Assembly (NCBI RefSeq): GCF_000953635.1
Contig: NZ_LN614830.1
Location: 735,001-799,000, forward strand
Source of the DNA: Legionella micdadei
Lineage (GTDB): Bacteria; Pseudomonadota; Gammaproteobacteria; Legionellales; Legionellaceae
Length of the DNA: 64,000 bases
Direction of reading: 5' to 3'
A model generated the notes under the pieces. That model worked only from the letters and a program-made list of their open reading frames with translations, made no database searches and was not told the DNA's origin. Positions 17,428-25,211 of this stretch are shown here, piece by piece (position 1 is the stretch's first letter; each line of letters begins with the position of its first letter). The translations under genes were made by a program, and so were the position numbers.

Positions 17428-17931
17428 ATAATTTGAAAAAATATGAATCTGTCCATCATACTCAACCGAACAGTAATCATTGATAAAAAGATCCCGAGCG
17501 AAAGCCTCAAAATCAAAGTAGCAGATCAAACTATCCGGCATTTGATGAGCATAACAGTCATCAAATAACTGCCTGGCAAAATCAACCTCTGAATCATAGC
17601 AACCCTGGTAATGGTCTTCCAACATAGTTTGGGCATCGTCTACTGAATAATCACAGAGAAGGGCTAAGCCTAGCTCTCCGTGTTCTTGAATAAATGAAGC
17701 ATATTCCACAATGTTACTTATTGACTCATACTCATGAATTTTGATGCTGCCGAATCCTTCATAATCGTGTATGGCGTATTCTTCAGCATTGGGTTCAGGG
17801 CTGTTATCCAGCATTTCCCAGATTTCTTTCATGATGTCATCTTCGCTTTGTGTAGCATCTATCCAAATACCATGCAGGATGGCGTTATTGTATGATGCTA
17901 AACAGGCGACGTAGATTGAAGGGGTGTCCAT
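17425..17931 (-). CDS. ardA: Antirestriction protein ArdA
   Basis: 168 aa. The start is taken at ATG 17931 because AAGGAGATAATCCCC stands immediately before it; a longer frame to 17967 lacks a site. The protein is very acidic and fits the ArdA family (IYVACLASYNNAILHGIWID at the start, then repeated acidic segments such as YDSEVDFARQLFDD). ArdA dimers mimic bent B-DNA and inhibit type I restriction enzymes, helping an incoming element survive. It lies downstream of ssb in the same direction, with a hairpin between them. Confidence 0.92.
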   Translation of the reverse strand: MDTPSIYVACLASYNNAILHGIWIDATQSEDDIMKEIWEMLDNSPEPNAEEYAIHDYEGFGSIKIHEYESISNIVEYASFIQEHGELGLALLCDYSVDDAQTMLEDHYQGCYDSEVDFARQLFDDCYAHQMPDSLICYFDFEAFARDLFINDYCSVEYDGQIHIFSNY

Positions 17932-17966
17932 GGGGATTATCTCCTTATGTGAATGGAGCAATCCCA

Positions 17967-17986
17967 CACGGGAGCTTGCTCCCGTG
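17967..17986 (-). terminator. GC-rich hairpin between ssb and ardA
   Basis: A 9-bp perfect stem (cacgggagc with gctcccgtg, two-base loop) lies 11 bp past the ssb stop. There is no U run, so it may attenuate or process the transcript rather than end it. Confidence 0.5.
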
Positions 17987-17997
17987 GTAGGGTACGA

Positions 17998-18420
17998 TTA
18001 AAACGGAATTTCTTCCGAATCCGGTTGCAACATTTCACGCATCTGAGCCATGTGCTGTTCTGCGGTTTTATTGCTGGATTCGTCAGCTGATTTGGATGAG
18101 CTGAGTAGCTGAATATGGTTAACAACAATGCTTAAGGCTTGACGTGCTTTGCCTTCGTTGTCTGTCCATTGATTGGAACGTAGTTTACCTTCTAGGTATA
18201 CTTGTACTCCTTTCTTTAAATACTCAGTGACTTTGGTTAGCTTTCCAAATAGTACCAACTGATGCCATTCCACTCTGGTTTGCCATTCATCATTCTGTTT
18301 GAATGATTCATTAGTAGCCAAAGTAGCGGTGACAAAAGATTGTCCGTCTTTTCCGGTGATGCTTTTAGGATCAGCACCGAGATTGCCAATTAATTGAACG
18401 CGATTTAAAGATGCAGTCAT
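17998..18420 (-). CDS. ssb: Single-stranded DNA-binding protein (element-encoded)
   Basis: 140 aa with an OB fold beginning LNRVQLIGNLGADPKS. It has the W-H-x-L segment (RVEWHQLVLFGKLTKV), YLKKGVQVYLEGKL, and an acidic tail ending EEIPF that matches the protein-interaction tip of bacterial SSB. It would coat the transferred strand during conjugation and entry. A TTCTCCTG-complement ribosome-binding site (CAGGAGAATACA) precedes ATG 18420. It sits in the leading part of the island with ardA, a common pairing on conjugative elements. Confidence 0.95.
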   Translation of the reverse strand: MTASLNRVQLIGNLGADPKSITGKDGQSFVTATLATNESFKQNDEWQTRVEWHQLVLFGKLTKVTEYLKKGVQVYLEGKLRSNQWTDNEGKARQALSIVVNHIQLLSSSKSADESSNKTAEQHMAQMREMLQPDSEEIPF

Positions 18421-18451
18421 TGTATTCTCCTGTTATTGTTTAATGTGGGCG

Positions 18452-18497
18452 GCATAACAGAAAAACATCCGCATAAGCAGGTGGTTTTCTGTTATGC
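18452..18497 (-). promoter_or_regulatory. Long inverted repeat upstream of ssb
   Basis: A 13-bp perfect stem (gcataacagaaaa at 18452-18464 with ttttctgttatgc at 18485-18497) lies between the preceding small gene and ssb. It could end the upstream transcript, or serve as a regulator site or single-strand promoter for the ssb-ardA leading-region genes. Function not shown. Confidence 0.45.
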
Positions 18498-18520
18498 GGA
18501 TAAAACTTAAATTACTTCAA

Positions 18521-18715
18521 TTAACAAGCGATTCGTTGAGTATCAAACTGTTTGAGAAACGAAATCAGAGATTCCAATTTATGCAAACTTAACTCTGCCT
18601 GCTGAATGTCATGGGATTTAATTTGAAGTCGGTAGCGACTTAAATCATTCACACAACAATTCAGCTCAAAGAGCAAATGTTCAATCTCAAGTTGTACCGA
18701 TTCCTGTTGTTGCAT
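18521..18715 (-). CDS. Small hypothetical protein, 64 aa
   Basis: The start is set at ATG 18715 because AAGGAGATACC precedes it; the longer frame to 18787 has none. The product is a short, mostly helical, Gln/Leu/His-rich protein (MQQQESVQLEIEHLLFELN then HKLESLISFLKQF) resembling a small coiled-coil accessory protein. No family recognised. It lies upstream of ssb in the same direction. Confidence 0.6.
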   Translation of the reverse strand: MQQQESVQLEIEHLLFELNCCVNDLSRYRLQIKSHDIQQAELSLHKLESLISFLKQFDTQRIAC

Positions 18716-18783
18716 GGTATCTCCTTGGGTAGGGAGGATTAGCCCCAAAGGGACTGTTATCCCACTTGGGTTATGCAAAAAGA

Positions 18784-18966
18784 TCACCGAAACATCGGTT
18801 GATTTACCTGGTTATTAATGATGATGTGCTTAAAGCACTCCTCGGGCGTAAAGCCGTAAAACATCTCTTGATGGGGTTTCCCTGCTAAACGCTTTGCCAT
18901 GGAATTAGGGGAACAAGATGGCATATCACAAGACCTGGCGGTTTCGTCAGAATTGCACTGACTCAT
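18784..18966 (-). CDS. Short hypothetical ORF, possibly a relic
   Basis: 60 codons from ATG 18966 without a clear ribosome-binding site. The C-terminal half (KPHQEMFYGFTPEECFKHI) recalls the final residues of IS30-type transposases. The DNA of its N-terminal half is a diverged repeat of 23218-23322. It is more likely a remnant than a working gene. Confidence 0.35.
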   Translation of the reverse strand: MSQCNSDETARSCDMPSCSPNSMAKRLAGKPHQEMFYGFTPEECFKHIIINNQVNQPMFR

Positions 18967-19183
18967 CAGTTGTGTTGCTTTCAGCTTATCAAGTTAGTAT
19001 TGGAAAGCAATATTTTTTTCTTATTGACATTAAATGAACGTAATTGAACATATTTTTTGTATTATTACTTATGGGACAACTCAAACTGGTAGTGTGATTT
19101 GTTTTAAAATTATTAAATGACCTATAATTAGTGAATGATCCATTACCCTAACAAAAAATAATTGGGATTGCGAACTTAATACA

Positions 19184-21154
19184 ATGTCTCGTGCTTACTA
19201 TGCTTCTGACATCGAACAATTTATCAACGATTCCCCAAGTTACATTCTTGGCGAGTTATCTACCTTCCATTCCTTTTCTCTTGATGAGTTACAGCGTAAC
19301 GCTTGGCTAAAACAGATCGAGATCTGTAAAACCATTGGATCAGCCTTAGCGAGTTCTTATATTGCATTTGAATTCTCTATTCCAAGAATGGGAAAAAGAG
19401 TGGATGTTATCCTTCTTCACAAAGGAATTATCTTTGTTTTAGAGTTTAAAGTAGGGGATAAACAATATACAAATAGCGCGTTAACCCAAGCGCTGGATTA
19501 TGCTTTAGATTTGAAAAATTTTCACGAACAAAGCCATTCTCGTTATATAGTGCCAATTTTAGTAGCTACTGATGCACCGAATTTCTATAACAATATTGAT
19601 AGATATGATGACAAAGTATATTCACCGCTTAGGGCAAATAAGGAAAATCTTCTTGCAGTCATAAATGAAGTTACCAGGTCGATATCAGCGGCTAATCTCG
19701 TTTCAGAAATATGGATGGATTCAATATATAAACCAACACCAACCATTATTGAAGCTGCACAGGCACTCTATAAAGGGCATAGTGTTGCAGAAATATCCCG
19801 TTCAGATTCTGGTGCAATTAATCTTAGTCTCACTTCTAAAGCAATTTCAGATATAATTGATAGTTCCAAGCTAAACAATCGTAAATCGATTTGTTTTATT
19901 ACTGGGGTTCCTGGTGCTGGAAAGACTCTTGCGGGCCTTAACATTGCAAACGAACGACACGATATAGATGCCGGTGAACATGCAGTGTTTTTATCTGGTA
20001 ATGGTCCATTGGTTGCTGTGCTTCAAGAGGCACTGGCACGCGATGAAGTGGCAGACGGAAAAAGAACTAAAAGTAAAATATCCAAAAAGGAAGCACAATC
20101 TAAAACTAAGGCATTTATACAGAATATTCATCATTTTAGAGATGATGCTCTTCAGCATTTCCTTCCTCCTGTTGAGCGAGTTGCTGTATTTGATGAGGCT
20201 CAACGGGCCTGGACCTTAGAGCAAACAACTTTTTTCATGAAAAGAAAAAAAGGTATCTCAGATTTTGATATGTCAGAACCTGAGTTCTTAATTAGTGTTA
20301 TGGATCGCCACCAGGATTGGTCCATTATTATATGCTTAATTGGCGGTGGCCAAGAAATCAACACTGGTGAAGCAGGACTTTCTGAGTGGTTTCATGCCAT
20401 AAAAAAAGATTATCCTCATTGGGATGTGTATGTTTCCAACAAACTTACAGATAGTGAGTATACTAATGGACAAAATATTTACTCAGATTTTCGAGAAGGT
20501 CAAATCAATATAAGGGATGAACTTCATCTTGCAGTTTCAATGAGGTCTTTTCGGTCAGAGAAACTCTCAATGTTCGTGAAGGCAATTTTAGATTGCCAAT
20601 TAGAAGATGCCAAACGAATTTTGGATAACTTAAATCCACTCTATCCAATTGTTTTAACACGAGATCTCAATACAGCAAAATATTGGCTTAAAAATAAGGC
20701 AAGAGGCTCCGAAAGCACGGGCATCATTGCCTCTTCGGGAGCATATAGATTAAAACCTTATGGAATTCATATTAAGTCAGAGATAGATCCAATTCAATGG
20801 TTTTTAAATCCTCATGATGATGTACGTTCATCAAACTTTTTAGAGGACGTCGCTACGGAATTTGATATTCAAGGCCTAGAGCTCGATTGGACCTGTGTTG
20901 CCTGGGATGCAAATTTAAGAAAAACACCTAGTGGTTGGAGTTACAAAAAATTTAGTGGGACAAAATGGTCAAACATCAATGATGAAACACGCAAAAGGTA
21001 CTTATTAAATACATACAGAGTTTTGCTTACCAGGGCCCGACAAGGAATGGTTATTTTTATACCGAAAGGTGAGCTTAGTGATGAAACAAGACTACCCGAA
21101 TTTTACGATACTGTTTATAATTATTTGATTCATGTTGGTATTCAAGCTATATAA
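19184..21154 (+). CDS. PD-(D/E)XK nuclease fused to a Schlafen-group-3/DUF2075 helicase
   Basis: 656 aa. The N-terminal nuclease-like domain has D74 (GKRVDVILL), E87 and K89 (FVLEFKVG) and a following QALDYA helix. The ATPase/helicase part has Walker A GVPGAGKT at 241-248, Walker B VAVFDEAQR, and a late motif YRVLLTRARQGM typical of superfamily 1. This combination occurs in stand-alone bacterial proteins often found in defence loci; a role in nucleic-acid surveillance is inferred. A TTGACA hexamer near 19024 and the AT-rich 200 bp upstream suggest its own promoter. Confidence 0.8.
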   Translation: MSRAYYASDIEQFINDSPSYILGELSTFHSFSLDELQRNAWLKQIEICKTIGSALASSYIAFEFSIPRMGKRVDVILLHKGIIFVLEFKVGDKQYTNSALTQALDYALDLKNFHEQSHSRYIVPILVATDAPNFYNNIDRYDDKVYSPLRANKENLLAVINEVTRSISAANLVSEIWMDSIYKPTPTIIEAAQALYKGHSVAEISRSDSGAINLSLTSKAISDIIDSSKLNNRKSICFITGVPGAGKTLAGLNIANERHDIDAGEHAVFLSGNGPLVAVLQEALARDEVADGKRTKSKISKKEAQSKTKAFIQNIHHFRDDALQHFLPPVERVAVFDEAQRAWTLEQTTFFMKRKKGISDFDMSEPEFLISVMDRHQDWSIIICLIGGGQEINTGEAGLSEWFHAIKKDYPHWDVYVSNKLTDSEYTNGQNIYSDFREGQINIRDELHLAVSMRSFRSEKLSMFVKAILDCQLEDAKRILDNLNPLYPIVLTRDLNTAKYWLKNKARGSESTGIIASSGAYRLKPYGIHIKSEIDPIQWFLNPHDDVRSSNFLEDVATEFDIQGLELDWTCVAWDANLRKTPSGWSYKKFSGTKWSNINDETRKRYLLNTYRVLLTRARQGMVIFIPKGELSDETRLPEFYDTVYNYLIHVGIQAI

Positions 21155-21225
21155 ATCTTAAGCCATATATTGTTTTATGTGCAAAAAAAACTCTGTTATG
21201 GTAATTATTTATTAGCGGTTTGGCA

Positions 21226-22125
21226 TTATCCTAAGTAGGTTTTGGTTATAGATACTCTGGAGTGGCCGAGGTCTCTACTTATAATTTCACGAGCTTCTCT
21301 GTCTATGGCTTTTTCTGATTGAGATAAATATTTAGATGTTTTTCCCCCTTCAATGGGACATTCGAATGGTTGTTTATCAGGCGATAACTGCCTGGTTAAA
21401 TCGTGGTATCTTCTTTGAGCATAAGCATGACGCAGACCATGACAATTTTTCAACCCTAACTTTTCTATCTCAGTTTGATATTGCCTCAGATACTGTTTAT
21501 AAGTTTTATTTTTGGGGATCAATGAATGGCCAGGAGAGATTTGTTTTATTGTTTTTTCTAGCCATTCTTTTTGTTCCTTGCTTGTAATATCTATGGCTCT
21601 TCCAATTCCGCCTTTAGTCCAGCTGGATTTTAATATCAAACGTTCGCCAAACCAAGCCTCGCTTATAACCAATTTCATCGACTCTTCACGACGTAAACCA
21701 AAGAGGTATTGAGCCTCAAGAGATAATCGTATCATTGGATTTTCGCATTTTGAGAAGTCTATATTAGTGATAGCTTTATTGTATGTGGGTACATAATTTC
21801 GATTATCAATTTGATAATAGTCATTGCTGGGTTTGATTATCTCTGGTTTATTAAGCCAGATGGATAATTTCCTGAGTTTAGACATGTAATTTTTTATGGT
21901 GGCCGGATTTTTACCCTGTTTTTTCCAATGTTCTACTAACACTTGAATGTGTTTTGATTTTAGTCCCTTGACATGAGCTACCATAAAACCTTGCTCATGC
22001 AGATCCTTGATGCAACGATTCAATATATGGCGTGTATCAGCTTTACTGGCATGGGAATATACACTTAGTTCTTTGATACATTCGTTGATAGAAAATAGTG
22101 CGCTTTTAAGTTTTGATTTACTCAT
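21226..22125 (-). CDS. Tyrosine recombinase-like protein with full catalytic set (Integrase_1 type)
   Basis: 299 aa. An N-terminal SAM-like DNA-binding region covers about residues 40-95. The catalytic domain shows R145 (FGLRREES), K171 in a beta hairpin (SWTKGG), H229 and R232 (CHGLRHAYAQRRY), H288 (LGHS) and Y297 three residues from the end. This is a complete tyrosine-recombinase constellation, unlike its upstream neighbour. The start ATG lies in the stop region of that neighbour (8-bp overlap), so they form an operon. It is not the island integrase, which lies at the right end. It may act in DNA transfer, resolution or relaxation. Confidence 0.85.
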   Translation of the reverse strand: MSKSKLKSALFSINECIKELSVYSHASKADTRHILNRCIKDLHEQGFMVAHVKGLKSKHIQVLVEHWKKQGKNPATIKNYMSKLRKLSIWLNKPEIIKPSNDYYQIDNRNYVPTYNKAITNIDFSKCENPMIRLSLEAQYLFGLRREESMKLVISEAWFGERLILKSSWTKGGIGRAIDITSKEQKEWLEKTIKQISPGHSLIPKNKTYKQYLRQYQTEIEKLGLKNCHGLRHAYAQRRYHDLTRQLSPDKQPFECPIEGGKTSKYLSQSEKAIDREAREIISRDLGHSRVSITKTYLG

Positions 22126-22924
22126 GTAGGTATGTCCATAGTGTGTTGCGAGATTTTATTCCAAGTTCATCCTGTAATATCAAACAGGTTTGGTAGTTAC
22201 CCAATATGGGTAGTAAGTGTTGATACATTTGTTTTGCATATAGATAACGCCAGGACTTTTTTATGGGTATGTCAAAAGCCATGAGGGTATGATTCCAGCT
22301 AAGTTTGACTTGTTTATAACCAAAAAATTGTACCAAACTTTGTCTATTAGTTAGTTTTTCTAAGTCAGATACGACGTTTTTTTGAATTTCATTTCTGAAA
22401 GGGATCGTTCTGTCCACCGAGTTAAAAGTGATTTCTCTCGTGAGCGAAAGTTTATGCTCTTTGATATGGATCCCAGGTTTAATCTGTATTGCTTCACTAA
22501 AGGTCAAACCAAACTCTGTTTGTAAGGCCATAATAATGCGTGATGTCATTTCAGAGAACGATTCCCAGAGATTGGGTTGCCATTTTAATCGTTGGGGTTT
22601 TAATATTTTTCGATGCAATTGCAGAGACTTGTTGTCTATATTCTGTATTGGACAATTAATGCTTAGTAAATAATTTCTAATAATTGTCATATAACGCATA
22701 ATTGTTGCATCTTTAACATGGTTTCTTTTCCAATATCCAACCAGTTTTTGAATATGCTCTGATTTCATGTTTTGCCATGAAGTAGGAACATCTCCAATAC
22801 GGAATAGATCATCAATCATCTTTTGTATGACGTATGCGCGTTTTTTCTTTTCTTGGTAGCTGCCTCGGTTATCAAGTTGGAAGTACCGGTTTGCAGCTTG
22901 TCTTAAGGAATTTTTTCTCATCAT
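22118..22924 (-). CDS. Degenerate tyrosine recombinase-like paralogue, probably inactive
   Basis: 268 aa. It aligns by eye with the next gene: KSEHIQKLVGYWKR matches KSKHIQVLVEHWKK in the DNA-binding region, and FGLTFSEA matches FGLRREES. The first catalytic Arg is replaced by T141, the His of the HxxR box by K223 (R226 kept), and the last His by I256, while Y265 is kept. It is therefore probably a structural partner rather than an enzyme. The genes overlap and are co-transcribed; the hairpin-rich stretch 23160-23490 lies upstream. Confidence 0.75.
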   Translation of the reverse strand: MMRKNSLRQAANRYFQLDNRGSYQEKKKRAYVIQKMIDDLFRIGDVPTSWQNMKSEHIQKLVGYWKRNHVKDATIMRYMTIIRNYLLSINCPIQNIDNKSLQLHRKILKPQRLKWQPNLWESFSEMTSRIIMALQTEFGLTFSEAIQIKPGIHIKEHKLSLTREITFNSVDRTIPFRNEIQKNVVSDLEKLTNRQSLVQFFGYKQVKLSWNHTLMAFDIPIKKSWRYLYAKQMYQHLLPILGNYQTCLILQDELGIKSRNTLWTYLHE

Positions 22925-23511
22925 CCAATCCGAAAATTCATTTGCCCTGTCTCTGGTTTAGTGTTGGTCGAGCGGCTCACTCAAAGATGAAACCTGGCAA
23001 AAGCCATAAAGCTCGAAGTGGGGGGCAAAACAATCGTTATAAGGCAAACGATCTCGCCGATTTACAACAGTTTTTCTGGTTATTTCCTCCTTGTGTTGTT
23101 GATTAATAAAAACGACAAAACGATGGGCTTTGTCACAAGTCCATGGTCAAATTGAAATAAATTGACTTAAACTCCCGAGGGAGTTGCCCTGTCGGATGAC
23201 AGAGATTCCTAGATGATTTTCCCGACTGAACGTCCAGCCACAGAGTTAGGGAATAAAGTGGCTTTGCACAAGACGTTGGATTACGTTTCGCTGGAATCGC
23301 GCCAGCTCTTCAGTTGTGCTTCATTAAAAAATATCAAAGTGGTGCTTGCTGTGCAAGGGTTAAAAGAGAACAATTTTGTCCTGACGCCAGACTGGCGTCA
23401 GGACAAAATGCAGTAATGTGTTGATTTTACAAAGTAAAATCAATGGTTGTGTTCTGCGTCACTGCACATAGTATGCAGTGACGCAGAAAAAACTCCAAAT
23501 ATATATAACAA
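22925..23511. other. Hairpin-rich non-coding region upstream of the recombinase pair
   Basis: No convincing gene in 587 bp. It contains two short hairpins (23170-23185, stem aactccc/gggagtt; and 23189-23202, stem ctgtc/gacag). A diverged copy of the 18883-18988 sequence lies at 23218-23322, and three strong stem-loops at 23373-23488. Short + frames at 22834-23106 and 23213-23416 lack ribosome-binding sites. A transfer origin or a structured RNA are both possible. Confidence 0.5.
23373..23488. other. Three consecutive perfect stem-loops
   Basis: I: 18-bp stem with one-base centre (23373-23390/23392-23409, core cctgacgccag/ctggcgtcagg). II: 10-bp stem, three-base loop (23421-23430/23434-23443). 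III: 15-bp stem, seven-base loop (23452-23466/23474-23488, core gcgtcactgca/tgcagtgacgc). The stems have different sequences but regular spacing (11 and 8 bp). None is followed by a U run, so they are not ordinary terminators. Confidence 0.75.
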
Positions 23512-24504
23512 TTAAGAACCAAGTTGTGCGTGTAGCATCAGCACATCTACTATTATGTGATGCTCATATTCATCAAGTTCTAAACCAGCTTTCATTTTAG
23601 TGCCGATATTTCTTACAAATATCGAATGTTCGTCATCACCATGGACATCGACGAGTTCTAGAGCAATTTCGAGTGACTTGCCAGTGAGTGGTTCTTTATT
23701 TGAAAGACAGTTTTTAATATGCTTATAATCAGAATTATCAAATACCAACATGTCATCAAATCGACCACGTTCATCGGGGAAATTTTTATAATAATCCTCT
23801 ACTTCCATTTCTGTAAATCCGTGCATTGGAATTAATCCATTATCCATACTCATATCAAAATGTACAAAATTTATCTTTTTGTCTCTATGAATTTCAACGC
23901 CAAATGAACCATCAAACCTTCGGTTCTTGAATCGATCATCTTCGCTAATAGGGTCATTTTTATCCAATTCAAACTCAAATTCAGTTGTGAGATTATAGTT
24001 CCCATCAACATAGAGCATCCCGTTTTGTATTTCATAAGTAAGATTAGTTACAGAAATCTCTTTAGCTACAAAATTAGATGCTCTGAAATTTATTTCATAT
24101 TGTCCCTCGTCAGTAAAAAAATAGTTCAATAGGAATTTTTGAATTTCACTTTTCATCACATTTAATTTTTTACAAATCATCTGAATAGCTTTTGCGGAAT
24201 GTTGAAATTGTTCAAGAATGTCTAATAAATCTCGCAATGGAATTTTCACACTTTGAATAAATTGAATTGCCAGTTCTACTCTTTTAGTCATATCCTTTTC
24301 CAAGGATATATTTTTTAAAAGAATTTCTTTTGTTGACCTAGATTGCTTGAGATTAGATTCATAAATATTTAGATAATGTCTGTAATTAGAAAAGCCATAC
24401 TTCTTTGAAATTTCATCAAGAGCATTGCTCATTAATAAGCCGTGACTTTTCTTTAATTTTTTGGCTTCTTGTTTAAGATATGTTGGAGAAACAGGAGTAA
24501 TCAT
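23512..24504 (-). CDS. Hypothetical protein, 330 aa, with a mobile-element-type N-terminal motif
   Basis: The first 45 residues (YLKQEAKKLKKSHGLLMSNA then KYGFSNYRHYL) match a short helical module found at the N-terminus of many plasmid- and island-encoded proteins, usually of the form LK..AK.LKK..g....qALd.iAk..GF.nw..l. The rest, about 150-330, is acidic and beta-rich and not recognised. No signal peptide or membrane segment. It is transcribed alone, with stem-loop III 24 bp after its stop. Confidence 0.6.
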   Translation of the reverse strand: MITPVSPTYLKQEAKKLKKSHGLLMSNALDEISKKYGFSNYRHYLNIYESNLKQSRSTKEILLKNISLEKDMTKRVELAIQFIQSVKIPLRDLLDILEQFQHSAKAIQMICKKLNVMKSEIQKFLLNYFFTDEGQYEINFRASNFVAKEISVTNLTYEIQNGMLYVDGNYNLTTEFEFELDKNDPISEDDRFKNRRFDGSFGVEIHRDKKINFVHFDMSMDNGLIPMHGFTEMEVEDYYKNFPDERGRFDDMLVFDNSDYKHIKNCLSNKEPLTGKSLEIALELVDVHGDDEHSIFVRNIGTKMKAGLELDEYEHHIIVDVLMLHAQLGS

Positions 24505-24841
24505 ATAAATAAACCTTATTTTTACTCATCAACACTTTGTCGTCTGCTTCCAAAACATTGCTGAGCAATATTTGGTTTAATATGATTTGGATGAAACTTG
24601 TTCAATGACAGTGCTCGTGGAAGTTTTAGTATGCAGACGCAAGGTTTCTGTCTAACCTAGTGAGATTTTATCTCTTTAAAAATATGTGTCAAGAGGGGCG
24701 GTTCTTAGCGTGTAGTGGTATATTGTAATGCGTAAGAATCTGATTTCGAAGAGAGCCGTACTGTACAAAACAAGGTGAATATTAGTCGGCGTTGTTCGAA
24801 ATCAAATTCTTGAAAGATTATTTTTTGAATTGATAGCGGTT
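24505..24841. other. 337-bp gap with a long inverted repeat
   Basis: No gene seen. A 17-bp inverted repeat with one mismatch (24734-24750 with 24795-24811, core tgatttcgaa/ttcgaaatca) encloses a 44-base loop. A weaker pair (gtcgtctgc near 24540 and gcagacgc near 24631) flanks the promoter-side half. It could be a transfer, replication or regulatory site. Confidence 0.4.
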
Positions 24842-25111
24842 TTATTTCCCTTGTTTATTGTATTTAGGTTGGAATTTGGCTATTTTTTTGGATTCAGCTG
24901 TTCTAGCATCTTGTATAGATGAAAATTGCTTTATTGTAACTTTAGCTCCTGGAATAGTGCCAATATGTTCAGCAATTCTGTCTGTGACTCTACCTCTTTT
25001 AGCTGTCCCTATATAGTTTTTATTGCCTCCTGCTGTTTGGATTTCATATACGACAGGTTTGTTATTGGGTAATTGGCTGATTAAATTAGATGTATATTTT
25101 GTTGTTTTCAT
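24842..25111 (-). CDS. Small GIY-YIG nuclease-like protein
   Basis: 89 aa from ATG 25111, with GGAG six bases upstream. The domain is a minimal GIY-YIG fold: VYEIQ in place of GIY, then NYIGTAKRG for YIG, a conserved Arg in TDRIAEH, and Glu in AESKKIAKFQPKYN. Members nick or cut DNA using Tyr, Arg and Glu. It lies 100 bp upstream of traD, in the same direction, between the hairpin region and the secretion operon. A role in element DNA processing is possible but unproven. Confidence 0.7.
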   Translation of the reverse strand: MKTTKYTSNLISQLPNNKPVVYEIQTAGGNKNYIGTAKRGRVTDRIAEHIGTIPGAKVTIKQFSSIQDARTAESKKIAKFQPKYNKQGK

Positions 25112-25211
25112 TTAACACTCCATTGCTAAATCATGAGATCTCATATTGACAAAAATGATCAAAAAATGCAACAAGTTACATATAAAAAATAGATTAATAA
25201 ATGGAGAAAAC

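Noticed and set aside
21226-22125. This gene as the island integrase
   Set aside because: The integrase with excisionase partner lies next to the right attachment site; this gene is far from both ends and belongs to a different recombinase branch.
22834-23106. 90-codon + frame spanning the start of the recombinase-like paralogue
   Set aside because: It overlaps the well-supported minus-strand gene start and lacks a ribosome-binding site.
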